DNA of 64,000 nucleotides from Ottelia alismoides (Eukaryota > Streptophyta > Magnoliopsida > Alismatales > Hydrocharitaceae), in the NCBI GenBank assembly GCA_037367405.1, contig JAZKJV010008883.1, positions 186,001 through 250,000 of the forward strand, read 5' to 3'. This document shows, in pieces, positions 1 through 10,282 of this stretch. Numbering within the stretch: the stretch's first letter is position 1; the number at the start of each line of letters is the position of its first letter. The position numbers and the translations under genes were made by a program. The notes below the pieces were generated by a model. That model did not search any database, was not told the origin of the DNA, and saw nothing but the letters and a program-made list of their open reading frames with translations.

Positions 1-2146
1 AGTAAGCAAAAATTATGAAAAATTTACTGGAACTAAAACATCATGCAAGGAGACTACAGTAATTTTTTTGGATTTTTCTGACAAATTATGATTTTTTTAT
101 GAATTTTTTAGTGAAATCAGAGTGACAGCAAGTAAATAATTTCTAATAAATCCACATTATAAAACTAATCAGAGTGCGAATTATCTCAGGTTTAGATAAG
201 CAATCTAGGAGAGTTGAAATTTCGCAAAAATAATGTATGTGGATTTAATTAAAAATCAAATACTGAAAACACTCTACAATTTATTTCGGGCAAAAGACAA
301 CTCCAATTTCATTGAAATTTGGACTGTAAGCTCATCACATATCAAGGCATCATACATATTTTTTGTGGAATTTTTAGAGCAACCATGTGTGAGATATTAA
401 TTTAATGGCACAGAATGGGTAAACTATACAAAATTTCAGTTAAACAATTATAATTAATTACCCACGAGTCATAAAAATATAAATAAATACCCACGATGTA
501 GAGAATTAGTTGCTCAACATGAAAACATTTTTCATTGAATATAAAGACGCAATCTTGAAGTCCAAATTAATAGACAAAGACAGGGGTAGCAGTGCAATTC
601 AGAAATTGAAACATACAACTAAAACTTATGCAAAGGGACGTTTGTGTATTTACAAAAATTATAAGGGACAAACATGCAAGATTTACAATAAAAAAATGAA
701 CTAAAATGTGGACCTCTTCTTCTTCCTTCCTCTGTGCACGATAGGAACCCAAAACGGGTGGGGCGCGACGGCGACCGCGCGCGGCCGCAAGGTGGAGGCG
801 GCGCCGCGCGGAGGTCGGCGGTGGCCGCAGGGCGTCAGAGGGCGGCGCGGGTGGTCGGCGAAGGTGCCGCGAGGGCGGCGCGGCAGGTTGGCGTGGGTGG
901 TGGTGATGATGATAGACTGGTCTTCGCCGTATTGGCGGAGCAGCTACGCTGGACTCCTGTCGTCGCCTCGATCCGATTGGCGAAATGAAAATCGGAGAAG
1001 CTCCACGAGCTCGACGGGGAACTCGTGACGCGAAGCGGAGCTCCGCGGATCTCACCTGAAGGAGGTCGTCGCTTGAGGACGATGCTTCGCAGCTGTCACC
1101 AACAAAACACTCCAAGCTCTCTCCTTATTCTATAAGAATGGTGGATGCGAAAAAATGAGGATGTACAAATGAATATAAAGAGAAGAGAAAGAGAGGTTAG
1201 AATGGTGGTGGTGTTGAATGGGAAGTTGTATTATTGGTGGAGTTGAATGGGAGGTTGGTGGAAGAATATGGAGTGGAATGGGAGTTATTAAAAATGATGG
1301 AGTTGAATAGAAGTTGGTGGTAGAGAAGTTATTGTAGAGAATGGGAAAAAATAAATACATAAATAATGATATAAAGTATGCTACTTTAAATACAACAAAA
1401 AATAAAGAGGGAAAAAAATAGTGGTGAATTTACAAATAAATACATACAACATGTACACTTTTTGTTTACTTTTATAATTTGTATTTTTTTTAATAAGAGA
1501 TATTTACAACGGAAAAATACTATAAAATAATATAATTAAAATACAACACAATCATGATATTTTTGTATTTTTAGCAATTATGAAAGATACAATAAAAATT
1601 AAAGAAAGAATGAATATATACAAGGTATACAATGTACATCTAGGTCCCAAAACCCAAATTTTGCAAACGAGCTCCGATTTTAATGAAACCACTTTCGTTG
1701 GATAGATAATTTTCTAACTTGAACTTTAAAAGTGAGTTTGGTGAATTTGGAGTTCATACGGAGCGGGAATTTAGCTTGGAAGTTGGACTTTACGGCTTTT
1801 TCTCTTTGGGATCTAGGAGCATTTATTTGAGGTAAAATTTATTTTATATTTTTGTATTTTTATGTACATTATTATGAACAAGTTAGAGAAAGAATTAGGC
1901 AAAAAGGAGTTGAAATGAAATTATTAAAAATACATGAAGTTTTGGGTTATTTATAGGTATAAAACTCCTTTATTTTTGCGGCTTTTTAGTGTTATTTATT
2001 TGTACAAACTTATATACAATAATTAGTGTATTTTATTTAAAAGAGGTATTTTGTTAATTTATTGATTTTATAGACATTTATTAGGGAATTTACTCGTGGA
2101 TTTTGCTAAGATCAAGATATTGCGATGATGAATCGCGGATTCATCA
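1..2146 (-). repeat. 3' LTR of element G (partial)
   Basis: This is the same sequence as 8137-10282, so about 446 bp of this LTR lie left of the window. On the minus strand it starts TGATGAATC (at 2146), directly after the polypurine tract. It holds a GC-rich block at about 730-1110 and AT-rich flanks. ORFs inside the GC-rich block occur in both LTR copies, start at non-ATG codons or run antisense, and resemble no retroelement protein, so I do not call them genes. Confidence 0.93.
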
Positions 2147-2160
2147 CCCCCCTATACTTA
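2147..2160 (-). promoter_or_regulatory. Polypurine tract of element G
   Basis: The minus strand reads TAAGTATAGGGGGG and abuts the 3' LTR start TGATGAATC. This is the position where RNase H leaves the plus-strand DNA primer in LTR elements. The same core, preceded by GGACTAGCAAAG, abuts the 3' LTRs of C (29820-29833) and A (54291-54304). Confidence 0.88.
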
Positions 2161-4091
2161 AACTTTGCTAGTCCTCGAGCAAATAAAGAATGAATAAGTT
2201 GGGTTAATCCCTGACTGTGCATGTGAATACAAGACTTGATCCGTTCAAGAACTCTCGGTTTTAGAGATCCTAAAATTCTAAGCTGAACCAAGCTCTAGTC
2301 AAAAGGTACCCAATTTCCCTAATCATCAGACTCTCTTTGTATACGTATATATAAGGGATATGACTTTTAGTGTTGACTGCAGTTACAAGAGTAGAGTCAC
2401 AACGTCACCCAAGGTTCCAGTCCAAGAGACTCTCCTATGGACCCAATCCTCAACACTAGGGAATAAATCATTTCTTGCATCCAATCCACCGTCTCTTTAG
2501 TTGTCAGACTTGAAAGTGTAGATGGAAGGCCAGTCGATGGAGGGCATAGGATTGTGTCATTTCTTCTCTCCCTCTCATTGGAACAAGGATCCTCTCAAGT
2601 GCCTTATTACGCAACACATTTTTTTGGTGTTGATCAGTGCGTCCGTCAAGAGAAGTTGGAGCCGTCTGCACTTGTTTTCCTGGGAGTACACCGGGGTGTG
2701 CCTTTTTTGAGTACCTATCGTACCTTCTACACCCAGACTTGTAGCATTTACGATGCAGAGCCCTTTTTTGGTGCAAGCCCGACTCCTGGTCCTAATAGCG
2801 GTGGTCCAAGTGGACACTTTGAAATGGTTGGGAGCGCTCGCCTTTGGTGGAAGCTCTTTTGATAATTGACTTTGTGGAATGAGAGCTTTTATTTGACATT
2901 TCATTGCTTTGTAGTATTTGTGGCTAGCTCCACTGCTTTTACCAAGAGTTGGCGCACACTGATCAACATTTTTTTTTATTTTATCACACCCTGGCACATA
3001 GGTAAATATCAAGAGATAGTACAAGAACCATGTTCTCATACTGGCTAAATGTGCTGACACTCAGGTTTCATGAAGCCTTCATTGATTTTATCCCATCCTC
3101 GAGCATCATTAAATCAAGTCCAAACTCAAATCCCTCATCCCAGTTCCTCAAGTGAAATTACAACTCATCTCATCATAATTGCAGTCGTGTATGTGAGGTG
3201 CTGATCATATTCTTAAGGTAGAGACTAAGCATGCAATATAGCACACACATCTTTCAAACTAGGGAAATGTGAATAATTAAGTCAAGGACCCTAATGACTA
3301 AGGCTGGTTAACTCGAAATCTCAAGACCTCATAAACCAAGTGTTCTTGAACATCACTAGTCTTGTGTGAAAGTGAATTGTGTCAGGGATTAAACCAACTT
3401 ATTAGTTAGTTTTTTTTTGAATGATTGATTGATTTTTTTTTTAAGTTTTAGAAAAGTTTTTTTTTTCAAAAAGTTTTTTTTGACAAACAAAGGCAAAGGA
3501 GTTTTTTTTTGAAAAAAATAGGTGAATAAGAAAAGACTTTTTTTTTGAAAAAGTTTTTTTTTTAGCAAAAGAGGATTTTTTTTGTTGTTTGTTTTTTTTA
3601 CCCATCCCATAATTATTATATAATATATATATAAATACATGAAAGTACGAGGTATGGGTAAAGTATATATGTAATATATACACGCCCCCCTATACTTAGG
3701 CTGTGCTATGTCCTCATGGCACTAGGTGACAAAAATCCATAGCTCGTACTAAGTACAAGTGGGTGAAAAGAAGAGAAGTGAGGGAAAAAAATGTGGATAA
3801 TACACAATGGGCATCGGCCCCCCTATACTTAGGCTCTGGTCAGCCTAAGTATTGGAAAGAACACAAAAATGGGGGACCAATGAGAATGGGAAAGAATATA
3901 CAAAAATAAAATAAAAAAAAGAGAAGGAGTAAATCGGGTCACTCACCCCCCTATACTTAGGATCTAGTCATCCTAAGTATAGCCACAAAATGAAAACGAT
4001 ACGGAACTGGGGCGAGTGATGCGAATCATGAGGGAAGGAGGTGAATAAAGGAAGGAAGATATGTACAAGGAGGAGGAAGAATATACAAGGA
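2161..4091 (-). other. 3' non-coding region of element G
   Basis: About 1.9 kb lies between the ORF stop and the polypurine tract. It contains the hairpin array (3684-3982), a T-rich tract (about 3405-3600, A-rich on the sense strand) and a stretch at about 2500-3060 that matches the 3' non-coding regions of C, A and E in places. Short ORFs here (for example 2575-3060 minus) show no recognisable domain and are not supported as genes. No env-like frame was seen. Confidence 0.75.
3684..3982 (-). repeat. Polypurine-tract-like hairpin array of element G (3 modules)
   Basis: Modules lie at about 3684-3758, 3818-3853 and 3946-3982. On the plus strand each begins CCCCCTATACTTAG and is followed by a complementary CTAAGTAT arm. 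The last two have stems of about 11-13 bp and loops of 6-10 nt. On the sense (minus) strand each hairpin therefore ends in CTAAGTATAGGGGG, the core of the real polypurine tract. Equivalent arrays occur in C, A and E. The function is unknown. Confidence 0.85.
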
Positions 4092-6503
4092 TCAAGAAGG
4101 TTTGTGACGGACCTTCTTGCGGGAGCGATGGGGTGGGAAGTATACACATGTGTCGCTGTCAGAATCGTCCTCCGAAGAATAATAGTGAGGTGTGGGGAAC
4201 GTCCAACGGGGGTCGACACACAGCTGCTTGCTCAAGTATGGCTTCAGAACAACCGAACTGAGCTCACTCATATAGATCACCTCATCCGGACCTGATGAGG
4301 ACTCCTCAGAAAGTTCCTTCTCTGAAACATCGAAGGTAACCTTCTTAGTCGGTTTTCTAGAACCTGAAGCATCAAGAGGAAGAGGAGATTGATACATCTT
4401 AAGGAGTTCGGGGGAACACCTCAAGGAATCAACACCCGTCTTCTTCTTACCAGATGCCCGACTAGAGGATGGAGCAACCGATTTATCAAGATTGGTCAAT
4501 TTGGTCCCAGTTGTCTCCTTTGGTGTATGTCTTGGATGTGGTGTGTGTGAGGTTCTGACCAGAGGTTCATCATCAGATGAGTCACCATATGCATTGTAAT
4601 ACTCCTGCAGGGTCAGCACACGTCTCTGATAAGGCACAGTGATCTCAGTTGGCTTGACGTTGTTGGGTTCTTGTGTCGGATCATCGAAATGATCAAGGCA
4701 ATCCACAAAGGTCATGTCCGACCCACTGATAGCTTCTGGTCTTGAGTCCTCTCTAGAAGCTGTCGTGGTGGTGGTGCAAGCAGTAGGCGGTGTGTGGTTG
4801 TAGGAAGTGTCTAAACCAATGGTTGTCTGGACAGTCGGTATCTCAGGTGTAGTAGAGAGATGGGACTCAACTGTCTCTCGAAGGTCGCGACTGTCTGCAA
4901 CTTTACGGGTTACCTTGGAATATCGTGTGTCCTCAAAGATCGGGTGAGGTCGGAGTGCTCCCAATGCAGAGAAATCGATCTCCCGAGTCTCACAATCTAT
5001 AGCTGCCTTAGCCAAGGCTAAGAACGGCTTCCCAAGAATGATCGAAGACTGGGTGAACTCTCCTCGGTGCTCAATGTCAATGATCATGAAGTCTATCTCC
5101 AGTAGAGCACCTTGAAAAGTGACGATGACTGAAATGGTTCCTCTCGACCGTTTAATGGTCCGATCTGCCAACTGAATGATATCTCTTGACTTCTTGGCAG
5201 ATCCGAGTTTGAGCTTGGCAAACACGGAGGTCGGGAGGATATTAATTGGTAAGTCATCATCGATTCTTGCATGGGTGAATGTGGTATCTTTGATTTCACA
5301 ATCAAACCTAGGCAACCGCTTTACTCTGCGGCTCTTGGTTTTTCTCCCTATCATCAAAGATGTGGCCATAGACACTATATGTATCTCAGTCCTTGTTCTC
5401 TTATTGCCCGACCTTTTAGGCATCAATTTACTTCTCACAAATCTTTTAAGGTCGGGAAAGTGTTCAATGGCCATTATTAAGGGAAGCTCAAAAATCAACT
5501 TTCTATCCAATGCTTCCCTAACCGCAGGATCCAAACTTTTTAGATCTTTTCCTTTTTCAATTTTTATGGTATTTTCCGAGTTTTCATTTTTTTTGGTCTT
5601 TTTGGTATGTGAAGGAGGACTAGGAGAATGTACAGACTCTGGTTTGGAGGGAAAGTGGTTAGTAGAAGAGGGAGGTAGAAGGGACTCCAGCTGTACATGA
5701 CTTGTGGTCAATCCGGTGTCTTCCAGGTTTTCGAAATTCAATCCGCAAGATCCATGATCCACATTCCTACCTGGACTCTTGATCGGTCTACAAATGTCAT
5801 CCTCCAATAAGTTCTCATGACACATCATGAGAGAAGTCGACGCAATTGGAGGGTACTGCTGAGAACTCGGGCTCTTATACTCAACACACCTTGACTCGGG
5901 TGTGTAATACTGGGTTGAGTATGGCCCATATGTATGGCAGTTGTTGGTCGGAGCCTCATCAGGCGGAGTTAGTAGACAGGGGGTCTGTAAATCAGTCGCA
6001 TGAATCCAATCCCCTGTATATGTCGGCTCTCCGAATGGGTGATATAAAGGTTGGTCAATGTGGTCTCTATCACTCAGGTCAATCAAGTCAGGAAGATCGT
6101 ACGGTGCAGGCCTCTCCATTCGGTTTGTCTGGTTGACCATGTTGTACCCTAAGGTTAAGTCGGGATGTGTGTATGGCAATTGTTGTTCTGTCCCAACTCG
6201 AGGTGAAAGTGAGGTATGTGCGGTCAACTGATTATGCCAATCATTCATCTCAGCAGTCGCTTGCTCTTTGATTTGTTCCTTGATTCCAGCAAGCGGACGA
6301 GAATATAGTGAATCAATCCAAGGTGGTTGTGGGTCAGGGGTGCAAGAATGTGGGGTAGGTGAGAAGGACGAAGAAGTGGAGAAGTCAGTCGGAGTTCTGA
6401 CTTCGCGGTTGGGGTGTGGGTATGAAGAGGAATAAGTGGTGGGAGATGATCGGAATATGGTCGAAGAAGGATGACTTGGATATGATGACCAAAATTCTGA
6501 CAT
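4092..6503 (-). CDS. Uninterrupted 803-aa retroelement protein: retropepsin-like domain without its catalytic triad, fused to an integrase-tail-like C terminus
   Basis: The first in-frame ATG is at 6503, preceded directly by CTTCCAAG; the frame stays open 25 codons further upstream to a TTG. Residues about 1-300 are Ser/Pro/Tyr-rich and low in complexity. About 330-400 (KLIFELPLIMAIEHFPDL onward) match the pre-protease segment of C and A. About 405-520 match Athila protease (QLADRTIKR, IILGKPFLALAKAAIDC), but where C has D-I-G-S-S this protein has DDDLP, so peptidase activity is unlikely. About 520-720 is a polar, acidic linker. Near the C terminus, MSELSSVVLKPYL resembles the last part of the C integrase frame (ISELSS...LKPYL). 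Reverse transcriptase, RNase H and the integrase core are absent, and there is no gag core. Inference: an in-frame internal deletion of an Athila polyprotein kept as one gene. The role is unknown. Confidence 0.8.
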   Translation of the reverse strand: MSEFWSSYPSHPSSTIFRSSPTTYSSSYPHPNREVRTPTDFSTSSSFSPTPHSCTPDPQPPWIDSLYSRPLAGIKEQIKEQATAEMNDWHNQLTAHTSLSPRVGTEQQLPYTHPDLTLGYNMVNQTNRMERPAPYDLPDLIDLSDRDHIDQPLYHPFGEPTYTGDWIHATDLQTPCLLTPPDEAPTNNCHTYGPYSTQYYTPESRCVEYKSPSSQQYPPIASTSLMMCHENLLEDDICRPIKSPGRNVDHGSCGLNFENLEDTGLTTSHVQLESLLPPSSTNHFPSKPESVHSPSPPSHTKKTKKNENSENTIKIEKGKDLKSLDPAVREALDRKLIFELPLIMAIEHFPDLKRFVRSKLMPKRSGNKRTRTEIHIVSMATSLMIGRKTKSRRVKRLPRFDCEIKDTTFTHARIDDDLPINILPTSVFAKLKLGSAKKSRDIIQLADRTIKRSRGTISVIVTFQGALLEIDFMIIDIEHRGEFTQSSIILGKPFLALAKAAIDCETREIDFSALGALRPHPIFEDTRYSKVTRKVADSRDLRETVESHLSTTPEIPTVQTTIGLDTSYNHTPPTACTTTTTASREDSRPEAISGSDMTFVDCLDHFDDPTQEPNNVKPTEITVPYQRRVLTLQEYYNAYGDSSDDEPLVRTSHTPHPRHTPKETTGTKLTNLDKSVAPSSSRASGKKKTGVDSLRCSPELLKMYQSPLPLDASGSRKPTKKVTFDVSEKELSEESSSGPDEVIYMSELSSVVLKPYLSKQLCVDPRWTFPTPHYYSSEDDSDSDTCVYFPPHRSRKKVRHKPS

Positions 6504-7670
6504 CTTGGAAGGGAGATGGGAGAATGAAGCGGATCGAGGAAGAAAGCGTGCAAGTGCATCGAATAACACACAAAACAAACAAACACAAGAGCAAACCCTG
6601 AGTTCACCTACTCAACACAGTGATGGTCGCAAAAGTCCGACCGTTTATCTTTTCAGTTTTAATTAGGTGATAAATCAAGATATCAACCAATTACGCAAGG
6701 CTCAAAAGTAGGTTTTGGGCACTATCCTAGGGATGCGTCCTCACCTCTCAACAATCACAATTAGCCAAGCATACAATGAGGGTTTTACTCTCCCAAAACA
6801 AGTGTTAGTTTTAATCAGTTTTTTTTTTGGATCAACTCTGATTAGCAGTCCCGATTTTATATTTGGTTATCACTTGATTAGTCCCCCAAATAAAGCACGC
6901 CTAACGATCAGTCCCGATTCCTTTTAACCTAAGTTTCAAAAACCAAGGGGAGGGAGTCGAGAAAAGCCGATGCAAATAATGAAATCAATGATGCATGCCC
7001 AGTTCAGAAGACTTACAGTGATCCTCGTGCTCTACATGCGGGATGCAAGGCAGAATTGAAATTTTATACTAATATGAATGCAAACGAGAAACCGTTCCTA
7101 GACAAGCAGTTCTATTAGCGAGTGATGAACAAGTTTAATTTGACTAATAGCCCAGCGGTCTAAGTGCGTCTCGTTAAATGTGATGTGTGGTCCTAAAAGT
7201 TACGACCACAAGCAATCAAGATAATCTAATAAAAATGCTCTAAGAGCCGCGAGTGCAAGTCATATTCTACGTCAATCAACCACACGACCACGAGCGGGTC
7301 CAAAGTCCAGTCCGGATACAAACGCGAGCTCTCAAACAAGAGCCGCTGGAAAGAGCGAATTACCTAAGTTATTACAACACAATAATTACAAAAAATTGTA
7401 AGAAAAATCTCTCGAAGAAAAATTGATTTTCTTGCTCTTCAGCAGTCGGCGCGCGTCGCGTCCGTCGACCTCCGATGCACTCCAAGTTCACCGGGCCCTC
7501 GCAAGGAAAATAAGATTTATGTTAGAGAGATAAAAAACAAGATATATACAAAAATATGAAGAGAAATAATTGCAAAAAAATGGAATAAATACAAGTGGCT
7601 CGGGGGTCAGACTACCCGAGTAGAGAAAATCTAAATCCAAATTTTTAAACTAATCCCTAAGCCGTTTGCC
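6504..7670 (-). other. 5' leader of element G
   Basis: This non-coding stretch lies between primer site and ORF. It shares short blocks with the leaders of C and A: a CTCTCCCCAAGACAAG-like block (about 6790-6805), a GTCGA(A)AAA...CCGATGC block (about 6957-6973) and a TTGAGTAGGTGAACTCAG block (about 6600-6617) that contains a plausible splice donor AG^GTGA. No gene is seen. Confidence 0.7.
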
Positions 7671-7688
7671 TCCCCGGCAACGGCGCCA
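7671..7688 (-). promoter_or_regulatory. tRNA-Asp primer-binding site of element G
   Basis: The minus strand reads TGGCGCCGTTGCCGGGGA, complementary to the 3' end of plant tRNA-Asp (CCCCGGCAACGGCGCCA). It lies 2 nt inside the 5' LTR end at 7691. Confidence 0.93.
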
Positions 7689-7690
7689 TC

Positions 7691-10282
7691 TGACGAGTTG
7701 CTAGATACGGTGTTTAATTAGGTCACGTTGTAATACGTGTACTTAGCGATTCGGTCAGAACCGAGAGAAGATCTCCGTGAAGAGTGTCTCGGCTTAATTT
7801 ATATCCCGGGCAAGTCCGGGGTCAAACTCAGGGAGGCAAAGGAACAACTTGGGTTTAATTTGCAAATGAAGATTTTAGATTTCCAAGTGGTATTTTTTTA
7901 TATTTTTTAATGCAAATAGTATGCCAATGCAAGTGAATTAAGCACCTAAGAAAACACACAACTTAGCCAAATTAATTTTAATGAGAAATTAATCCAATTT
8001 AGCCAAATTATATTTTTCCTAAAGTCCTAATCCAGTGGAGAACACAAGACACATTTTTTTGTATTTTTTAGGTTTAAAATGCAATAATGAAAAATACACA
8101 CTTTTTATGGGTTTTTTTGCAATTTATCACACAAACAGTAAGAAAAAATTATGAAAAAATTACTGGAACTAAAACATCATGCAAGGAGACTACACTAATT
8201 TTTTTGGATTTTTCTGACAAATTATGATTTTTTTATGAATTTTTTAGTGAAATCAGAGTGACAGCAAGTAAATAATTTCTAATAAATCCACATTATAAAA
8301 CTAATCAGAGTGCGAATTATCTCAGGTTTAGATAAGCAATCTAGGAGAGTTGAAATTTCGCAAAAATAATGTATGTGGATTTAATTAAAAATCAAATACT
8401 GAAAACACTCTACAATTTATTTCAGGCACAAGACAACTCCAATTTCTTTGAAATTTGGACTGTAAGCTCATCACATATCAAGGCATCATATATATTTTTT
8501 GTGGAATTTTTAGAGCAACCATGTGTGAGATATTAATTTAATGGCACAGAATGGGTAAACTATACAAAATTTCAGTTAAACAATTATAATTAATTACCCA
8601 CGAGTCATAAAAATATAAATAAATACCCACGATGTAGAGAATTAGTTGCTCAACATGAAAACATTTTTCATTGAATATAAAGACGCAATCTTGAAGTCCA
8701 AATTAATAGACAAAGACAGGGGTAGCAGTGCAATTCAGAAATTGAAACATACAACTAAAACTTATGCAAAGGGACGTTTGTGTATTTACAAAAATTATAA
8801 GGGACAAACATGCAAGATTTACAATAAAAAAATGAACTAAAATGTGGACCTCTTCTTCTTCCTTCCTCTGTGCACGATAGGAACCCAAAACGGGTGGGGC
8901 GCGACGGCGGCCGCGCGCGGCCGCAAGGTGGAGGCGGCGCCGCGCGGAGGTCGGCGGTGGCCGCAGGGCGTCAGAGGGCGGCGCGGGTGGTCGGCGGAGG
9001 TGCCGCGAGGGCGGCGCGGCAGGTTGGCGTGGGTGGTGGTGATGATGATAGACTGGTCTTCGCCGTATTGGCGGAGCAGCTACGCTGGACTCCTGTCGTC
9101 GCCTCGATCCGATTGGCGAAATGAAAATCGGAGAAGCTCCACGAGCTCGACGGGGAACTCGTGACGCGAAGCGGAGCTCCGCGGATCTCACCTGAAGGAG
9201 GTCGTCGCTTGAGGACGATGCTTCGCAGCTGTCACCAACAAAACACTCCAAGCTCTCTCCTTATTCTATAAGAATGGTGGATGCGAAAAAATGAGGATGT
9301 ACAAATGAATATAAAGAGAAGAGAAAGAGAGGTTAGAATGGTGGTGGTGTTGAATGGGAAGTTGTATTATTGGTGGAGTTGAATGGGAGGTTGGTGGAAG
9401 AATATGGAGTGGAATGGGAGTTATTAAAAATGATGGAGTTGAATAGAAGTTGGTGGTAGAGAAGTTATTGTAGAGAATGGGAAAAAATAAATACATAAAT
9501 AATGATATAAAGTATGCTACTTTAAATACAACAAAAAATAAAGAGGGAAAAAAATAGTGGTGAATTTACAAATAAATACATACAACATGTACACTTTTTG
9601 TTTACTTTTATAATTTGTATTTTTTTTAATAAGAGATATTTACAACGGAAAAATACTATAAAATAATATAATTAAAATACAACACAATCATGATATTTTT
9701 GTATTTTTAGCAATTATGAAAGATACAATAAAAATTAAAGAAAGAATGAATATATACAAGGTATACAATGTACATCTAGGTCCCAAAACCCAAATTTTGC
9801 AAACGAGCTCCGATTTTAATGAAACCACTTTCGTTGGATAGATAATTTTCTAACTTGAACTTTAAAAGTGAGTTTGATGAATTTGGAGTTCATACGGAGC
9901 GGGAATTTAGCTTGGAAGTTGGACTTTACGGCTTTTTCTCTTTGGGATCTAGGAGCATTTATTTGAGGTAAAATTTATTTTATATTTTTGTATTTTTATG
10001 TACATTATTATGAATAAGTTAGAGAAAGAATTAGTCAAAAAGAAGTTGAAATGAAATTATTAAAAATACATGAAGTTTTGGGTTATTTACAGGTATAAAA
10101 CTCCTTTATTTTTGCGGCTTTTTAGTGTTATTTATTTGTACAAACTTATATACAATAATTAGTGTATTTTATTTAAAAGAGGTATTTTGTTAATTTATTG
10201 ATTTTATAGACATTTATTAGGGAATTTACTCGTGGATTTTGCTAAGATCAAGATATTGCGATGATGAATCGCGGATTCATCA
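7691..10282 (-). repeat. 5' LTR of element G (complete, 2592 bp)
   Basis: The plus strand starts TGACGAGTTG and ends GATTCATCA; the minus strand therefore reads TGATGAATC...CGTCA. The first 21 nt on the sense strand form a near-perfect palindrome (TGATGAATC, CGC, GATTCATCA). It contains the same GC-rich block (about 8870-9250) as the left copy. A weak TATA-like stretch (TATAGAATA) at about 9263-9271 on the minus strand is only a possibility. Confidence 0.95.

Larger units (their letters stand above)
1..10282 (-). mobile_element. Element G: pol-deleted, non-autonomous Athila-type LTR retrotransposon (left end outside window)
   Basis: Two near-identical direct repeats (1-2146 and 7691-10282) flank about 5.5 kb of internal DNA. 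Read on the minus strand the order is 5' LTR (7691-10282), tRNA-Asp primer site (7671-7688), leader, one long ORF (4092-6503), 3' non-coding region with hairpins, polypurine tract (2147-2160) and 3' LTR. No reverse transcriptase, RNase H or integrase core is present, so movement would need enzymes from a full element such as a relative of C. The LTRs differ at only about a dozen or so sites by eye over the 2.1 kb shared, so insertion is recent. The right flank is Tekay reverse transcriptase; the expected duplication there is GTCAT (10283-10287), but its left partner lies outside the window. Confidence 0.93.

Noticed and set aside
567..1115. 182-codon minus-strand ORF in the GC-rich part of the left LTR of G (and its copy at 8703-9251)
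   Set aside because: It begins at TTG, has low-complexity Arg/Pro/His composition from GC-rich DNA and no recognisable domain; no selection signal can be seen from two near-identical copies.
3405..3600. T-rich stretch as a possible poly(A)-tailed retroposon (SINE/LINE end)
   Set aside because: There is no target duplication or SINE/LINE body; the position matches the low-complexity tract of the other Athila 3' regions.
5176..5700. 174-codon plus-strand ORF with a hydrophobic start inside the G gene
   Set aside because: It is antisense to the 803-codon frame, which has homology support; the hydrophobicity follows from the complementary codons.
7671..7688. tRNA-Asp-like sequence at the primer site
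   Set aside because: Only the last 18 nt match; there is no cloverleaf, so it is a primer-binding site and not a tRNA gene. The same holds for 18172, 40251 and the iMet site at 12781.
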